64,000 nucleotides of DNA. It comes from Plasmodium malariae (lineage: Eukaryota; Apicomplexa; Aconoidasida; Haemosporida; Plasmodiidae). Shown piece after piece: positions 13,711-27,430 of this stretch. Position 1 is the stretch's first letter. Every line of letters begins with the position of its first letter. Made by a program: the position numbers and the translations under genes. The stretch covers positions 2,959,687-3,023,686 of the forward strand of contig NC_041787.1 in NCBI RefSeq assembly GCF_900090045.1. Direction: 5' to 3'. The notes under the pieces are model-generated. The model searched no databases. It was not told where the DNA came from and worked only from the letters and a program-made list of their open reading frames with translations.

Positions 13711-14661
13711 ATGATGAAACAACAAATTTTGTTCTTATTTATTAATATTTCAACATTTATATTTTTACCTTGGATATTTCATTTTTACAGTGAAATGGTA
13801 TACTTGGGTTATTGAAAGATATCTGTATTATTTATATTTTAATTATTTATTTTTATTAATGTAATTTTTTAGGATGAACATATTTTTTCATTTAAATAAG
13901 AAATTTTAAAATTTTTCTTTTTTTTTTAGAGCTCTTTAAATAAGAATTTGGATAAAAAGTACAATCTTCATAGAAAATTAAATACGAAAAATGATAGATC
14001 ATTAGCAATATATAAACAGTATAAAGATTCAAGTATTGTAAATTTTAAAGATGAAATGCAAAATAATGTAGTGAGTGAAAATAAATATATATCTAATAAT
14101 AAAAAAGGAACAGATGAAAAATATAAACAATAATATAGTAGTTCATTATATAGAGAGAAATACGGTAAAAATGATAAGAAAAATAAATGTGGTATACCTA
14201 AAACAAAAAAATATTTCGATTTTGAAAAAAAAATATATAAAGAACTTGATTATGAAGACTACATTAATAATACCAAGACTACTGAACATAAGGAATATAA
14301 AAAACTAGCACTAAAAAAGCGCAGAATAAAAATTTCTTTAGTTTTGTTATTTATATTAATATTGTTATTACCCATATTAGATCTTTCATTAGAGAAATTT
14401 ACAGAGGGTGGATTGTTGGGCTTATTACACTTGTTGTACCCAACGTCTGGCGGACCTTCTGGGGTAGATGGGTCTTTGGTTACGCTATTAAGCAAAGATG
14501 GATGGGGTAATATTGTAAAAATATGTGCATCTACTACTTTCATTTATCGAGTACCTTTTCTTATATTTGTTGTCATATTTATATTAGGGATGGTTTATTA
14601 CTATAAAAAAGTTATAAAATATGAAAATATTATGTTCAAACAAAGAATAAATAAGAAGTAA
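13711..14661 (+). pseudogene. fam-l gene interrupted by a single TAA
   Basis: Exon 1 is 13711-13797 (87 bp, starts MMKQQI), the donor is GTATAC, the intron is 132 bp, and exon 2 is 13930-14661 in phase 0. Exon 2 opens NKNLDKKYN and has an RSLAI PEXEL-like motif at codon 23. It is open except for TAA at 14131-14133, after which the same frame runs intact to the terminal TAA. Downstream are the fam-l block (KKIYKELDYEDYI), LDLSLEKF, a glycine-rich loop, a second membrane segment and a YYYKKVIKYENI tail. Without the stop the product would be about 272 residues. With it, only a 96-residue leader-plus-motif peptide is made. A young pseudogene is the simplest reading. A base-call error or strain polymorphism is possible. 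Confidence 0.82.
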
Positions 14662-17600
14662 TATGTGCTTTACTCTAAGGATGAAATGGACAAATATAGT
14701 CATATCTTTAGTGATATACTTTACAACCATAATAATAACTATTCTTATTTTATAAATGCATCTAAATATACACGTGTTTATATTGGAAACAGTAAAAAAG
14801 TATGTTCTTAGTTCTTTTGTTAATTTGAATTTTTGACTGTTTTAAAAAATTTTTATTTGTATTTTAAGAAATGACTTAAGCTTAACCAAATATTTTGTTT
14901 CCATATATTCATCTTTGTGTTATGGTAGATTTCATTAATAACATATATATATGCGTTAAAATTAATATATAATGGAATAATTCAATTAATTTTATTTCAT
15001 TGTGGAATTCTGAATTTAACTATAGGTTTCTGATTTATGCTTTTTATCTGGATTTAGTTTGAAATTATTATTCTTTTAGTTTATTATAGAAATGTAATAT
15101 TATTGTTATGTTAAAAATAAATGTATCTTTTTTTGCATTAGTTGTATGTGAATGAATAATTTTTGTTACAGTGATAAGTGTATAAATTTTTTTTTACCAA
15201 AAATAGAATGCTAACATTTGTTCTATAAAATATGTTATGTAGGAAATATTTTATAAAAGGTACAGAATGTAAAAATCTTTTCAACAAATTTAATATTTTA
15301 CGTAGTCTAAATGTGAAATTATAAATATATAATGATATAAAGTACTTATCAATTATGAATATTTTATAACTGCTTACAAACTTGGAGGTTCTAAATCAGT
15401 ACAATTGCGTAAAGTTTTTTATACGAACTGTTATATTATTTTTGCACCTAAATGAAGTGTTTATTCAATATTTCATAAATTATTTGAATATATATTTTTT
15501 TTGAAAATTTATACTAATATAATCTATATATTTTATTTATTTTTTATATTATTGAGAGATTAAGTAATTGGAACATAATTAATAAAATATTAATGGATAT
15601 TTTTCTGGATTCTTTTATTTATTTTGGATTAAATAATGGAAAAGTTATACTTAATTACTTCACATGATCTGTGCTATTATTTTAGCATTTCATTAATAAT
15701 TAGAATAGATAAAAAGAGAAAATTAATTTATGGGTGTTAACGCAATTCTAGAATTGACATTAAAAAAAGACTTATTTTATTAATAATATATATTACTTCT
15801 TTTGTGTTTTATGTAACTTTCTTTTAATTTTTTTTTTTTTAAATATCTTCAATTATAAAATGCTCTAACATTATGTCTCATAAATAGAAAAATAAAACTT
15901 TGATATTTAACAGTAATGGAACGTTCTAAGTCACCATATGTCTTAATAATGTATTGGAAGAGCTATATTATTTCTTGCAGTTACACAGAAGACATTGTAT
16001 AGTGTTTATATTTTATGCTTTGTTAAAGCTTCGAATATAAGGGATATATTATATTTGTATTTAATATAAAAATGTATCTGAATATTCGAATCTATTAAAT
16101 TTAATTATAAAGAAAAAAATATCACATAAATTAATATTCTTATATGCACCACAAAATATAGTCGTGATATAAATCATAAATTAAAATTTAGAATAATTAT
16201 TTTTATAATATTATATATATTTTAAATTTTATTTAAACATTATTTTATCTTTCTTAATAGTTTTTTATTGAATTAAAAAATATATATATTTTTCTTTATT
16301 TTATTTTTATTCTTGAATGAAACAGCATCTCACTGCAATAACACTGCTTATATAATTATTAAAAAAAAGTTTATGATTATACCAATAACTGTATCCACTA
16401 ATGCATTTATTATTTACCCATATAAGTCAAGTTGCATATTAAATATGTTATTAAAATATTTATTATTATAACATAGTAATTTTTAGAATAATATATTATA
16501 ATTGCAAGGTACACAATACATTAAAAAATGTTAATCATTCGATATTTTAATATAATTATTTGCATGAAAAAATGAAAAAGAAAAAAAACAGATATATGAA
16601 AATAAAGATAAGTGACTAAAAAATTATATATTACCCTTTTTCGTTGAAAAAAACATAAATAAAACTTTAACTCAAGTTCGAGTATAAATTATTATATAAA
16701 TAAATTATTTTTAACTATTTCAACGTTAAAAAAAAAAATTATATATTTTTACAGTAAAATATACATAAAAAAAAATAAAAAAGTTTAAGAAAAATTAATA
16801 TCCACTAAAATTATTGAGCGCATGTTCAAATTAACATACAAAATTTATTATATAATACAAAATTAGTTTTTGTAATTTATTTCGTAGTAAATGTTGTATG
16901 CTGCTTTCTTTAGGAAATGTTATGTATTAAATTTTTTCTTATGTAAACATTATTGTATTGATGTTTAAAATATATATGAATGAAATGATGAAAGTGCTCA
17001 AAGCATAAAAAAGAAGTGCCATGTATAACGTTACGTTATGTACATAAAATCTAATAGAATAAACATATAATATGTCAATTTTTAGAACTTGAATAATTCA
17101 AGAAAATTATTTAAATTTATTAATTTTTTTTTAATTATTTACTTATGAAAACAAACTTAATATAAATTTTTTTTTAGATATTTATATATGGAAATAAGCT
17201 TAATATAACTTTTTTTTTTTTTTTTTTTTTTGATAATAATATTTTTTTAAATATAATAAATTTATAACTATTATCCCCTGTATTATATATATAGAGAGAG
17301 ATATTAATAGGATGAAAAATAAATTTTTTGTAAAGAAATTTTTTTATATTATATAAAAAGAATTATTATTTTTATTTAATTTTTAAAATATGTTATTCAT
17401 AGTATGTATTAAAACTAAACCATATATTTAAAATATTTATATAAATGGTTTCATATCAAAAATTAGTAAATTTTTAATATTGATAAATTTTTTTTTTGTG
17501 ATTCTTTTATATGTTTTATATATGCTCTTTTTGTTAATTTTATTTATAGTAATATATGGCTATAAATATATCTAAAATTATTAAATTATATGAAATATTT

Positions 17601-18457
17601 TTATTCTAAATTCCTTTTAACCATCTATTTCATAATTATATTAATATTTTTTTTTACATGTATATTTATATTCATTTTTAAAAAGTATAAATAATATATG
17701 GAAATTAGCAATTTTTACATATTCTATTATATAATAATAAATAGTAATCCTATTAAGATATAAATTATTATAATGTAAAATCATTATACAAAAGAATAAT
17801 ACTTACTATACTAGTACATATAAAAATATTCGTAAATTCAGAGATTTCCTCGTAACAATAAATCATATTTTATTAACACAGAGTGGTTTATAAAAAAATA
17901 TGTATTTATTTAGATGTATACTAATGTATGTTTTATATAATAAAGAATATATTTTATAAATTCGTATAACTTTTCTATATTTTATATTATCGTAATATTT
18001 AATACTATATAATTATAAAAGGAAACTTTGCAAAAAATATGTATAAAATTAGAATTACTACTTGAATGCGTTGTAAAAGTTCATAATTCGAATCTGAATA
18101 TATATATGTGTAAATTTTATACATGTTGTATTTTTTTTTAAATAAATAAACTTTTATCAATGACTGAATAAAATGTATATTCTTTTCATCTTTTTTAATA
18201 TTCTACTTCGTACTATTTTATTTTGTTATTATTTTTATGTAATATATCTTTATATAAAAATGATACCAAATCGATTTTAAAGTCATTTTTCATTTGTAAA
18301 TTTTAATATGAGTTATGTATATATAGATTCAATATATTACTTTTAAATTAAAATAAAAAAATTAAAAATAATATAAGAAGTTTAATTTATAATTTGCTGC
18401 ATTTAAACTATAGATAATATTTTTTTTTGTCAACTTATAATAACACTGATATGTACA
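14662..18457. other. Intergenic AT-rich spacer
   Basis: No gene is found in 3.8 kb. The first few hundred bases resemble the 3' flank of the gene at 24063, sharing a GTTAAAATTAATATATAATxG string at about 14955 and 25184. A 22-base poly-T lies at 17210-17231. Confidence 0.6.
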
Positions 18458-19370
18458 ATGAATGAAAATTTTATGTACCACTTTTTTATTAAAATATTTG
18501 CATTTTGCATTTTAATTTGAATATGCCATTATAATAATAATGCTGCATTAAATAATTTTACTTTTATTATTTTTTTTGTTGTTTTCACCTTTTATATTTA
18601 AATATTATATTTTCTTATTATAGAGATAAGCATGTAAATAATAAATGATTACCTTCTTTTTTTTAGTGTAACTCTGATAAGTCTGGGGATAAGAATAACA
18701 AAATAGATGGATACTTAGGTGTGAAAACTAATAGATTCCTATCTGAAAATTCACTGGATGTAAATTCAACTAATGTTACAGTATGTGATGTGGATGACAC
18801 TAAAATAATAGATAAAAAAAAAAAATTATCTAAAAGTGACAAAGATTTTAAGTCACGTAGAAAAATAATAAAAGAGATTTTATTGAAAAAAGAGGAAAGT
18901 AATAAATTGGCTAAGAAAAGAAAATTATGTTCACTTTATGAGGTAGATTTAGTTCTTGATATAAATATATTCAGCTAATTACATATCCATAGATAAAATT
19001 AAGAATAAGTAGAAAATTGATAAAAGGACCGCAGTAAAAATGATGTAATGGGAGAAATATTTAAGAATTATCATACCCTTTTATGTTTTTTTAATATGAT
19101 TCATATTTTTATTATAATTAATTGCTTTTGTGAATCAAAAATTGCCATAAATTCACCATTTACTCGCGTTGGTACAATATCAGAAATTCCTAAAAATTTA
19201 GGAATTTCGAGATATGATCAGAAATTTTTGTATTTTTGGTGTTAGATGATCCTTTGTCCGTATCGGGTATTTATTATACTTCGAAAAAGATTGAAAAATT
19301 TTAAACACAAAAGGAAAATAATTTAAAAATATGTTATAATATTGTTAATTCTTCTGGTAAGAAAAACATT
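18458..19370 (+). pseudogene. Decayed pseudogene of a PEXEL exported protein (RFLSE type)
   Basis: The leader at 18458 is recognisable (MNENFMYHFFIKIFAF), but the expected tryptophan codon is TGA at 18518-18520 and the usual GT donor after it is lost. Exon 2 begins at 18667 after TTTTAG and stays open to TAA at 18976-18978. It carries a canonical PEXEL RFLSE with the arginine at codon 23. Beyond the stop the sequence still aligns by eye with the locus at 39111, but with frameshifts and many stops. For example, IFSxLHIH here matches IFNQLDSI there, and a former membrane segment reads YLRIIIPFYVFLI. The similarity fades near 19370. The ATG at 19048 opens a short frame inside this decayed body and is not a separate gene. 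The 3' flanks of the two loci also match. Confidence 0.75.
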
Positions 19371-19404
19371 TGGTATGTAGTAAGAAGATGGTGGTATCAT
19401 TAAG

Positions 19405-19463
<59 letters not shown>

Positions 19464-22400
19464 GGAAACAATTATTTAATTTTTATAATACCAAATACTT
19501 ATATCTAACTATTTTGATATGAAATATAGAAGAATGAATTTTTAATCCTTAGCTATTTTCAATGTTTTATTTTTTAAATATGCTAATTAGGGAATTGTTT
19601 TAGCGTAATTTCATATTGTAGAATAGTGTGTGTATGTGTATATAAGTATTTTTTTTTTATATAATATATGTATATATATATGTTCCATAAAATCCATATA
19701 AAAATGCACATTTAGTATTATTTCATAAAATTAATCAAAAATTTCATGTTAATAATAAAAAATGGACAATTTATTTTCATCTCTTTTATTTTTTTATCCT
19801 AAAATTAATATTTGGAGATTTTATTTAAAAAATATATTATTTTCTTTAAATTGATTGTAAGTGTTTTTTTTTTTTCGTATTATATAAATGAAAAGAGTGT
19901 ATATTCTTTCTTGATTTTGTAAAAAGTAATTTTAAATAATTTTTACAGTAGATTGTATTATGATAAATGCATTATAATACTTTTTCATCACAATTGTGCT
20001 TTTAATACACATTTAAATTTATGAATATTTTAAATATTAAAATATAAATACATAATAAAATTTAATCGTTTTAAAAATAAACCATATAGTTCATTATTGA
20101 TTTAGAGGAATATAAATAACTGTAACTAAATTGTACTAGGTATATTTATTGTCATATTTACTTAGAATAAGATGTTTATTCAGTTTTATAAAAATTACTT
20201 AAATATTTATTATAAATTATTCTTATAGATATATATCTTACGTTAATTTTCACTTTTTAGATAACATTAAATATTTCAATATTCTATTATATTATTTAAT
20301 TTTTTATATATTATATATATATATATATATTATTTTTCAAAATATTATATATAAAGATTACTTTTTGTGAGAGCATCAATTTAATTTTACATAACACATT
20401 TTTATCATGGAATAATATTCTCGCTCCGAGTTCATACATATATTCATTCTTAATGGTATAAATTTTTATTAACAGCACAGAATATATTGTAACTTTTTGC
20501 TATCAGTTACTTTTACTTTATATGTTGAATATATTTATATAATAATATTTATAATGTAAAATACGTATGTGAAAACAAATATGTATTTTTTTAATTTGAT
20601 TTAAATTATTTATTTTTATAAAGGATTTTTTAATATAATTTTAATAAATTTTCAAAACTCAACATGTAGTATATTTGCAATTGATAACGTGGTAATATCA
20701 TATAATCAAATGGATTTTAAACATTTTATTAAGTTAAGAATTTGTGAATGAATATATTTTTTTTAAAAAGTGAAATAAATTCGAAAATTTAAATTAATTT
20801 GGGAATTTTTTAGATAATAATATTCACCACATCTCAGATGAGAATTGTGCAAATAAAAGTTTTTATATATATTTATTTTTATATATATATTTTGCACCAA
20901 GGTGGAAATATTGAATACATATTTTTTATGTTCATGAAAATATTAAGTATATTAAGAATAATTTAAGTAATACAATAATGTTCATGACGATTAGTTTTAT
21001 GAATAATTTAATATGTGCTGTTATGTGATTTAAATAATATTTTTGTTATAATATGAAAACAATAAATATAATCAATATATGGTATACCTTCTTTTTTATT
21101 ATCAAGGGTGCATTAAAATAATCCTTAATGGTTGTATGTTAATTTAAAACATTTTTCAATTTTTAATAATGTTAGATTTTATACTTTTAAAAAAAGATGA
21201 TACGTTAAAAGCTAAGAAAAAGAAAACATATATATAAATAAAATAAGAAGTGAAAAAATAATAAAAGAAAAGAACATTCAAATTAGAATATTAATACTAA
21301 GACAACAAGTACCTATATAATAAACAGATATATTGACAAGAACTTATGTTTGATAAATACAATAGTGTATTAAAGTTCATATTTCGGATTGTAACTTAAA
21401 GAATATTGTTTACGCAAATATTTTTTGAGGAAGATAACTGCATGAAATTACTGAATAGTAGATTAATGTATTCTGATGATAAAACATGTCTAACATATAC
21501 CTTAACATTTATAAAAAGAAACTTATGAATTCCTAATAAAAATGCAAGTAAATAAATGTGTAAATATTCTTTTTTAAAATTTTTTAGATTAGTCATACAT
21601 TTATTTATAAAATGATACAAAGAATGTTAAAACAGTTTCACATATAAATTTAAGAGGACAGTTATGTTGTATATGAAATATACTAACAATAACACTAAAA
21701 ATATATATATTACTAAATATTTTAATGTAAATAAATACAAAATCAATACATATAAAAAAGAATTGTATAGTAAAGTATAATATAATTTATTATTAATATA
21801 TGAATAATTGAGGTTTTTTAACTAATTAACAGTTTTATGGTAACCTTATATAAATTAAAAAAACAGTATTAAACTGAGCTAATATTATTAGTATTTAAGC
21901 ATTATATTACATATGTGCAAGTAAACATATGTAACGAATGAATATTGTCAATGTTTACTGTATCTAATATTTTCCTTGGAAAAATACATAAATGATAACG
22001 GGTAACATATAAATGAAAATAAATCATTATGTATAAAGTAGGAATAAATGTGTATATGAATGTACAATTAAGAGTTTAATTATATTACATAACTATGCAT
22101 GCATAAATTTGTAGAACTATTGGTACTTATTTAATTAAAATATATAATGAGCTGTAGCAGTAATCTTAATATATTACTAAAAATGAATCTTTTAAGTAAT
22201 AAAATGCTCATAGAGAATATTTAATAATTTTTTGTTATTTCTTAAAAAAAATATTTCTTTGAAAAAAATTATTACTATATATTATTATGGTCTTAATCAT
22301 ATAGTATATTAAAAAGATATTATAAAAGTATAATAGATTATTAACAAAATATTAGGACTTAATATTATATGACATTTATAGGCAAATAGAACAATGTTAA

Positions 22401-24062
22401 AGGATTAATGTATATATATAATAGGTCAAATTAACGTATCATTTAGGAGTATAACATGGAAATAATTAAATATATTAAAAAAAAAAAGAAATATTTCAAA
22501 GATTCCTACTTCATTTTATGAATATATAAAATATTTAGAAAGTGGAATTTTATGTATTTATTCATGAGTCTATTAAAAATGTTAATTTCAATGAATGCTA
22601 AAGAGGAATTCTATAAAATTAGAAATAACACCATATATAAAGCAGTGGAATAAAAACATAATTATTCTTTTTTTTATGATATTATTTTTTTTAATTTAAA
22701 AATTGCTTTACATTTAATAATTTTCGTTCTTTTTTTAATTTATTATTTTTAATTCTTTTTTTGAAAGAAGAAATATGAAATATTTTTCATTTGATTAGAA
22801 TAACTTTTTGTATATATAATAATTTTATAATTGTTAATTAATGTGTTATAAACTAAGCATAATAAAAATATTAAAGTATATCCTATATTTGTTACTAATT
22901 TTAATTTTTAAATAAAACAATTTATGTTTCTTTTATATATTATTTTATTTCTTTAGTATATATCATTTGTTATATGTACATGTAAAATAAAAAAAAATAA
23001 AAATTAAAAATATGTTATAAAGTATTTATAAGAAAAATTAGTGAATACATGATTTTCGTAATATTCATTTTTATTCTATTTAATTACATAAAAGTAATAT
23101 AACATATAATTTTTATTTGTAAATACATTTCAATTCATATACTCCTGTTATTACAATTTTATGCTGTAGATATTTAACAATTCTAATATTTATTCTTTTT
23201 CGTTTTTGTTTTCATAAATATAAATATTTTTTTTGTATGAAAAAATAGATAATTTATAAATCTATTATAGAATAATTATAATATATATTATGGAATATGC
23301 CATTTATATAACATTGTATATTTATGATACAGAAATATAAGACGTTAATATGTATCATCTTTTTAAAATATAAACATGATCATAAATTATATTGTATACT
23401 AAGAACATAATATTAAAACGTTCAATATATTTTAGTTATATATTCTTTTTAGTTATAATCAATATCTAATTATTTGTATGATGGAATGCTATTCTTTTAA
23501 ATATTGTTTTTTTTAATTATTTTTATAATTAAAAAAAGTAAATTATAAGAACGATATTTTTTAAAACAAATTCTGTATTACTTAGAGCATTAATAATAAG
23601 AAAAATTAATTTAAATCAATAATTATAGTCATTATACATGATAGTATATAAACTACCTACATTTTATACCTTGTATTATTTAAATAAATCCCATTTTAGA
23701 AAATAGTGAGGTACAATTTTGTTTTTTTTTAAATGCTAAATAAAGTATTAATAATAAAGCTACTATGAAATAATTAATACATTTTGAATATTTATAAGTG
23801 CAATATAATTACATTGTTTTAATGAAAATTATGTTTTTCTAGAAAAAATTAAGATGAAAATTTTATAATATATTTAAAATTTATTTTTTCTTTGACTCTG
23901 ATGTAAAAAATAGTACATTTTATTGTATTTTCACGAAAAATTAAAAATAAAATAATTAGAAAAATAAATAAATATTTATAATGTCCTTTATAATTATAAA
24001 AAAATTTTATTGTTGTTGTTTGTATCCTTGATGAACATATTAAAATTTTATTGATCTATATC
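19371..24062. other. Intergenic spacer, left copy of a duplicated segment
   Basis: No intact gene is found. The spacer aligns by eye with 39995-42700. Shared landmarks are GTTCCATAAAATYCATATAAAAATG (19681 and 40238, given here with Y for the one varying base), CACATCT near 20827 and 41346, AAATCATTATGTRTAAAGT near 22021 and 41887, and AACTTTTTGTRTATATAATAATTTTATA near 22802 and 42657. It includes the long AT microsatellite at 19409-19461. The 21396-21620 open frame on the - strand is a chance frame. Confidence 0.6.
19409..19461. repeat. AT dinucleotide microsatellite
   Basis: An unbroken run of about 26 AT units directly after the decayed gene body. It is the longest perfect dinucleotide run in the window. 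Shorter relatives lie at 4865-4887, 5326-5355, about 25400-25420 and about 32358-32382. Confidence 0.95.
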
Positions 24063-24877
24063 ATGGAACAAAAGATTAAGTCACTCTTTTTTATTAAAAC
24101 TAATACTTTTATTATTCTAACTTGGATATTTTATCTTTACAATGACATGGTATGATAATATTTTTTAAGGTATTTTGTATTTTTTATTTTTTGCACTTCT
24201 TATTTTTATTAATATCATATCTTAGAATATAATTGTTTCTTTTTCTAAATAATAAATATTTATTTTTTATTTAGAGTACTTTTAGTAAGCTTGTAGGCGA
24301 GTACAAGATTGAGCGAATAATAGATATAAAGAGTTATAGATTACTAGAAGAATGTAGTCAATATAAGGACTCAAGGAATAAAGACTTAAAAGGAATGATA
24401 CATAAAAATGATGAGAACGAAAAAGAAGTTATAACTAACAGTAACCTATGTGACAAAATAAAGAATAAAAAATCAAGTAAAAGTTCATTATATAAGGAGC
24501 AATTCAATAAAGGATATATCAAGCAGAGAATGTTGAAATATCGAGGCAAATACTTAACTCTTTTTGAAAGAAAATTATTCAAACATCTTGATTATATAGA
24601 TTTTATTAGAAAAAATCCGTCAATTACTAATAAGTCGTGCAAAAAGGTTTTACTTAAGGAGTACGGATTACTAATGTATTTACCTTTTTTATTATTTTCT
24701 TGTGGATTAATATTACCAATAATGGTATATTTTAAAGTGAACGGGAATATAACTGACGTTTACATAAAAATATATTGCGTGTTCATCCTAATATTATTCG
24801 CCATTTTTGAATTAGGAATTGTTTACATGTTTGTAAAAATTAAAAAGCATAGGAGAATTATGAAGAGAAGAGGGTAA
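24063..24877 (+). CDS. Plasmodium exported protein, divergent fam-l-like
   Basis: Exon 1 is 24063-24149 (87 bp, starts MEQKIKSLFFIK), the donor is GTATGA, the intron is 125 bp with a TTTTATTTAG acceptor, and exon 2 is 24275-24877. The join is in phase 0 and there is no internal stop. The protein is 229 residues. It has a signal-like leader, a canonical PEXEL RLLEE at residue 51, and a lysine-rich variable region. The block ERKLFKHLDYIDFIRKNPSI aligns with the fam-l block of the gene at 30857. Membrane segments lie near residues 161-182 and 195-216, with a short basic tail. The loop between the membrane segments is only about 12 residues, against about 60 in the typical fam-l at 30857. It is probably exported to the red cell. 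The precise function is unknown. Confidence 0.83.
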
Positions 24878-25401
24878 AATGAGTAATATGTAATAATATA
24901 TTTTTTGTAGAGTACAATTTTATATGAATTTATAACCGTAATATATATGTAGTTATATACATAATAAGCATATTTTCTAATTTTCATAGTTGAACTTACA
25001 TATATAGGCACCTTTTATGCAAGATATTAAAAAAATTTGTTCAAAGTTTTCAGGTGAATTTGTATATTTTTGTGCTTTTCAAATTATAATTTAATGTATT
25101 GTTCCATCTTAATTAAATGTTATGGTTTAATATTTATATTTGCGTAATTAAATAGATTTTTATAAGAAATATATGTTTATGTGTTAAAATTAATATATAA
25201 TAGTACAATTTACATATATTTATTTAAAGATTTAATTTATATTTAAAATAAAAAAAAAATGTTTCAGTTTTTTATATTGCTCTACTACGAAATAATTATT
25301 TGTTGAATTAATTTATATTAGATCATTATTTGTTAGAAATTAAAAATAATTGCGTCTTGTTTTGTATATGATAAAGTGAAGTAAAAGTATTTTTTTGCAC
25401 A

Positions 25402-25435
<34 letters not shown>

Positions 25436-27430
25436 TATTTACTTAAAAGAAAATTAATATATTTTATACAAAATAAATTTTAAGAAAAATTAGTTATAAA
25501 TATATTTATTGTAATATTCTCCTTAGAGAATATACAGTTTATTTATCAGCCTGTAAAAAGGAATACATAATTATATAATATAATAATATATTTGTTATAT
25601 TTGAGTTATTTATAATTGTTTAATATTATCGGAATTCTATGTATTCACAATAAAATGAAGAATTAAAACCAATTATTATGTTATTATTGTTACGTACTAT
25701 AGTTTTAATTATATATTATGTAAACTGAATGAATATATATTATATTAACAATATATCAATAAACATACTTTATATAGTTTTTATGATATATCTCAATGAA
25801 AAACTAGATTATTGAATTAGATGAAATCATACATTAACAGTTTTTATGTATAAATTGTAATTTTTCATTATCGTCATAGAATATTTTAAATATATGTATA
25901 TACTTGTAAAAAGATAAAATTATCTTTAAGGGATAATAGAACTAAATGGATATTTTCTACAGTCTTTTCTTTTTGTGTTGATATTTAGTTATATATTTGT
26001 AATATATTTTATTGTTGTCTATAAATATATTCAGTAAAAATTTATCCTTATTTTAAGAATATATAAAAATACAAAACGTTTAAATTGATAATTTCTATTT
26101 CTTTAATATTTTTAACTCCAAATTTTTAAATATGTATAAGAAAAAAAAAGGATTTCTTTTTTTATATATAATTTATAAACATGATTTTATTTTTTGTGTT
26201 CAATTTATGAACAAGGGATAGCAGTCATATATTGTATAATATCAACAAGATTGTATATAGTGCATTATTATATATAAGTATTTCTATCTTTTTCGAAATA
26301 ATAAGAATATACCTATAATTCTTTAATTTATAATTTTGTATTACTTAATTATTCATTTTATTCCATTTTACAAAAATTATATGGATATGTAAGAAAAAGT
26401 AAATAGTTAACAAAAAAGTATATGTATATATATTATAAATCGAATTAAACAGATGAAGTATAATATGAGGCACATAGTTATATTATTATATTTCTAACAG
26501 AATTACTCTATACCTTTTTTGTTTTTTCTTTTTTTTAATATCATTCTTTGTCAATGTATATATTTAATTAAAAAAAATCGATAATGAATATAATACATAA
26601 ATATGAAAAATTTTCACTTTAACATAATGCTATAAATTATACATAACTAAAAATTATACTATTCAAAAATTACATTAAACAAGTAAAAAAGAAATATTTA
26701 TTTAACAATAAATTATATATTATTTTATACATCATAGAGTATATTATAAATTCACTTTAATAAATATATTAAGGAACATGAATGATTGTATATATTATGA
26801 TTATTATAACTAAATAAGTTTTATTAAATATTTCCTTCATAATTTATTGTTAATACTACTGTATTGTTATAATAATATACTTTTTACTAGCAAATATTAG
26901 TATTTCCTGGATATAAATTTTATAAAATTAGAATTATTATTAAGAAAACTTCACTGGAAATAGTAAATATTCTGTTAATATAAAGTATAATATATTATAT
27001 ATGTTCTGAACTTTCTATACTCAATTTATTCCATATTATATATAAAATCAATACATAGAAATATTAAGAAATAATGCATTTTTTTTTGTTAACTCTATTC
27101 TTAAAATGATTCACAAAAATACAATATATTCGATGCAATACATATAAGTATATATTTTAATACTTGTGAGTACATTCAAATTATTTTATTTTAATGTAAG
27201 TCTTTTTTTTTTTTAATTTTAAGAAAAAAACTATATAATACGCGTTTAGTGTTATTTTTCTTTTCCAATATTGTGAAATGCATTATAGTTATTTATATTT
27301 TATAAAGTTTCTGTGAATAAATAAAAAATAATTTTAAAAATAAATATAGTTTGTCTTATCATTAGAAGTATAATATATTATTATTAATTTTTTCTTTACT
27401 GAATATATTGGAATATTAAATATTTTATAA
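24878..27430. other. Intergenic AT-rich spacer
   Basis: No gene is found. The first part is 3' flank similar to that after the 13711 locus. A TA tract lies at about 25400-25420. The open frame on the - strand at 24823-25011 is a shadow. Confidence 0.6.

Noticed and set aside
14075..14543. Alternative frames at 14075-14308 (+) and 14259-14543 (-)
   Set aside because: Shadows of the fam-l exon 2 at 13930-14661.
16200..18400. Whether the long gap upstream of 18458 hides a gene
   Set aside because: Both strands were read. Only homopolymer-rich AT sequence was seen, with no leader signature and no export-type motif.
19048..19245. 65-codon open frame with a hydrophobic start, looking like a small secreted protein
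   Set aside because: It lies inside the decayed body of the pseudogene at 18458. Sequence on both sides aligns in another frame with the locus at 39111.
21396..21620. 74-codon open frame on the - strand in the duplicated spacer
   Set aside because: No motif or leader is seen, and I found no corresponding frame in the right copy of the duplication.
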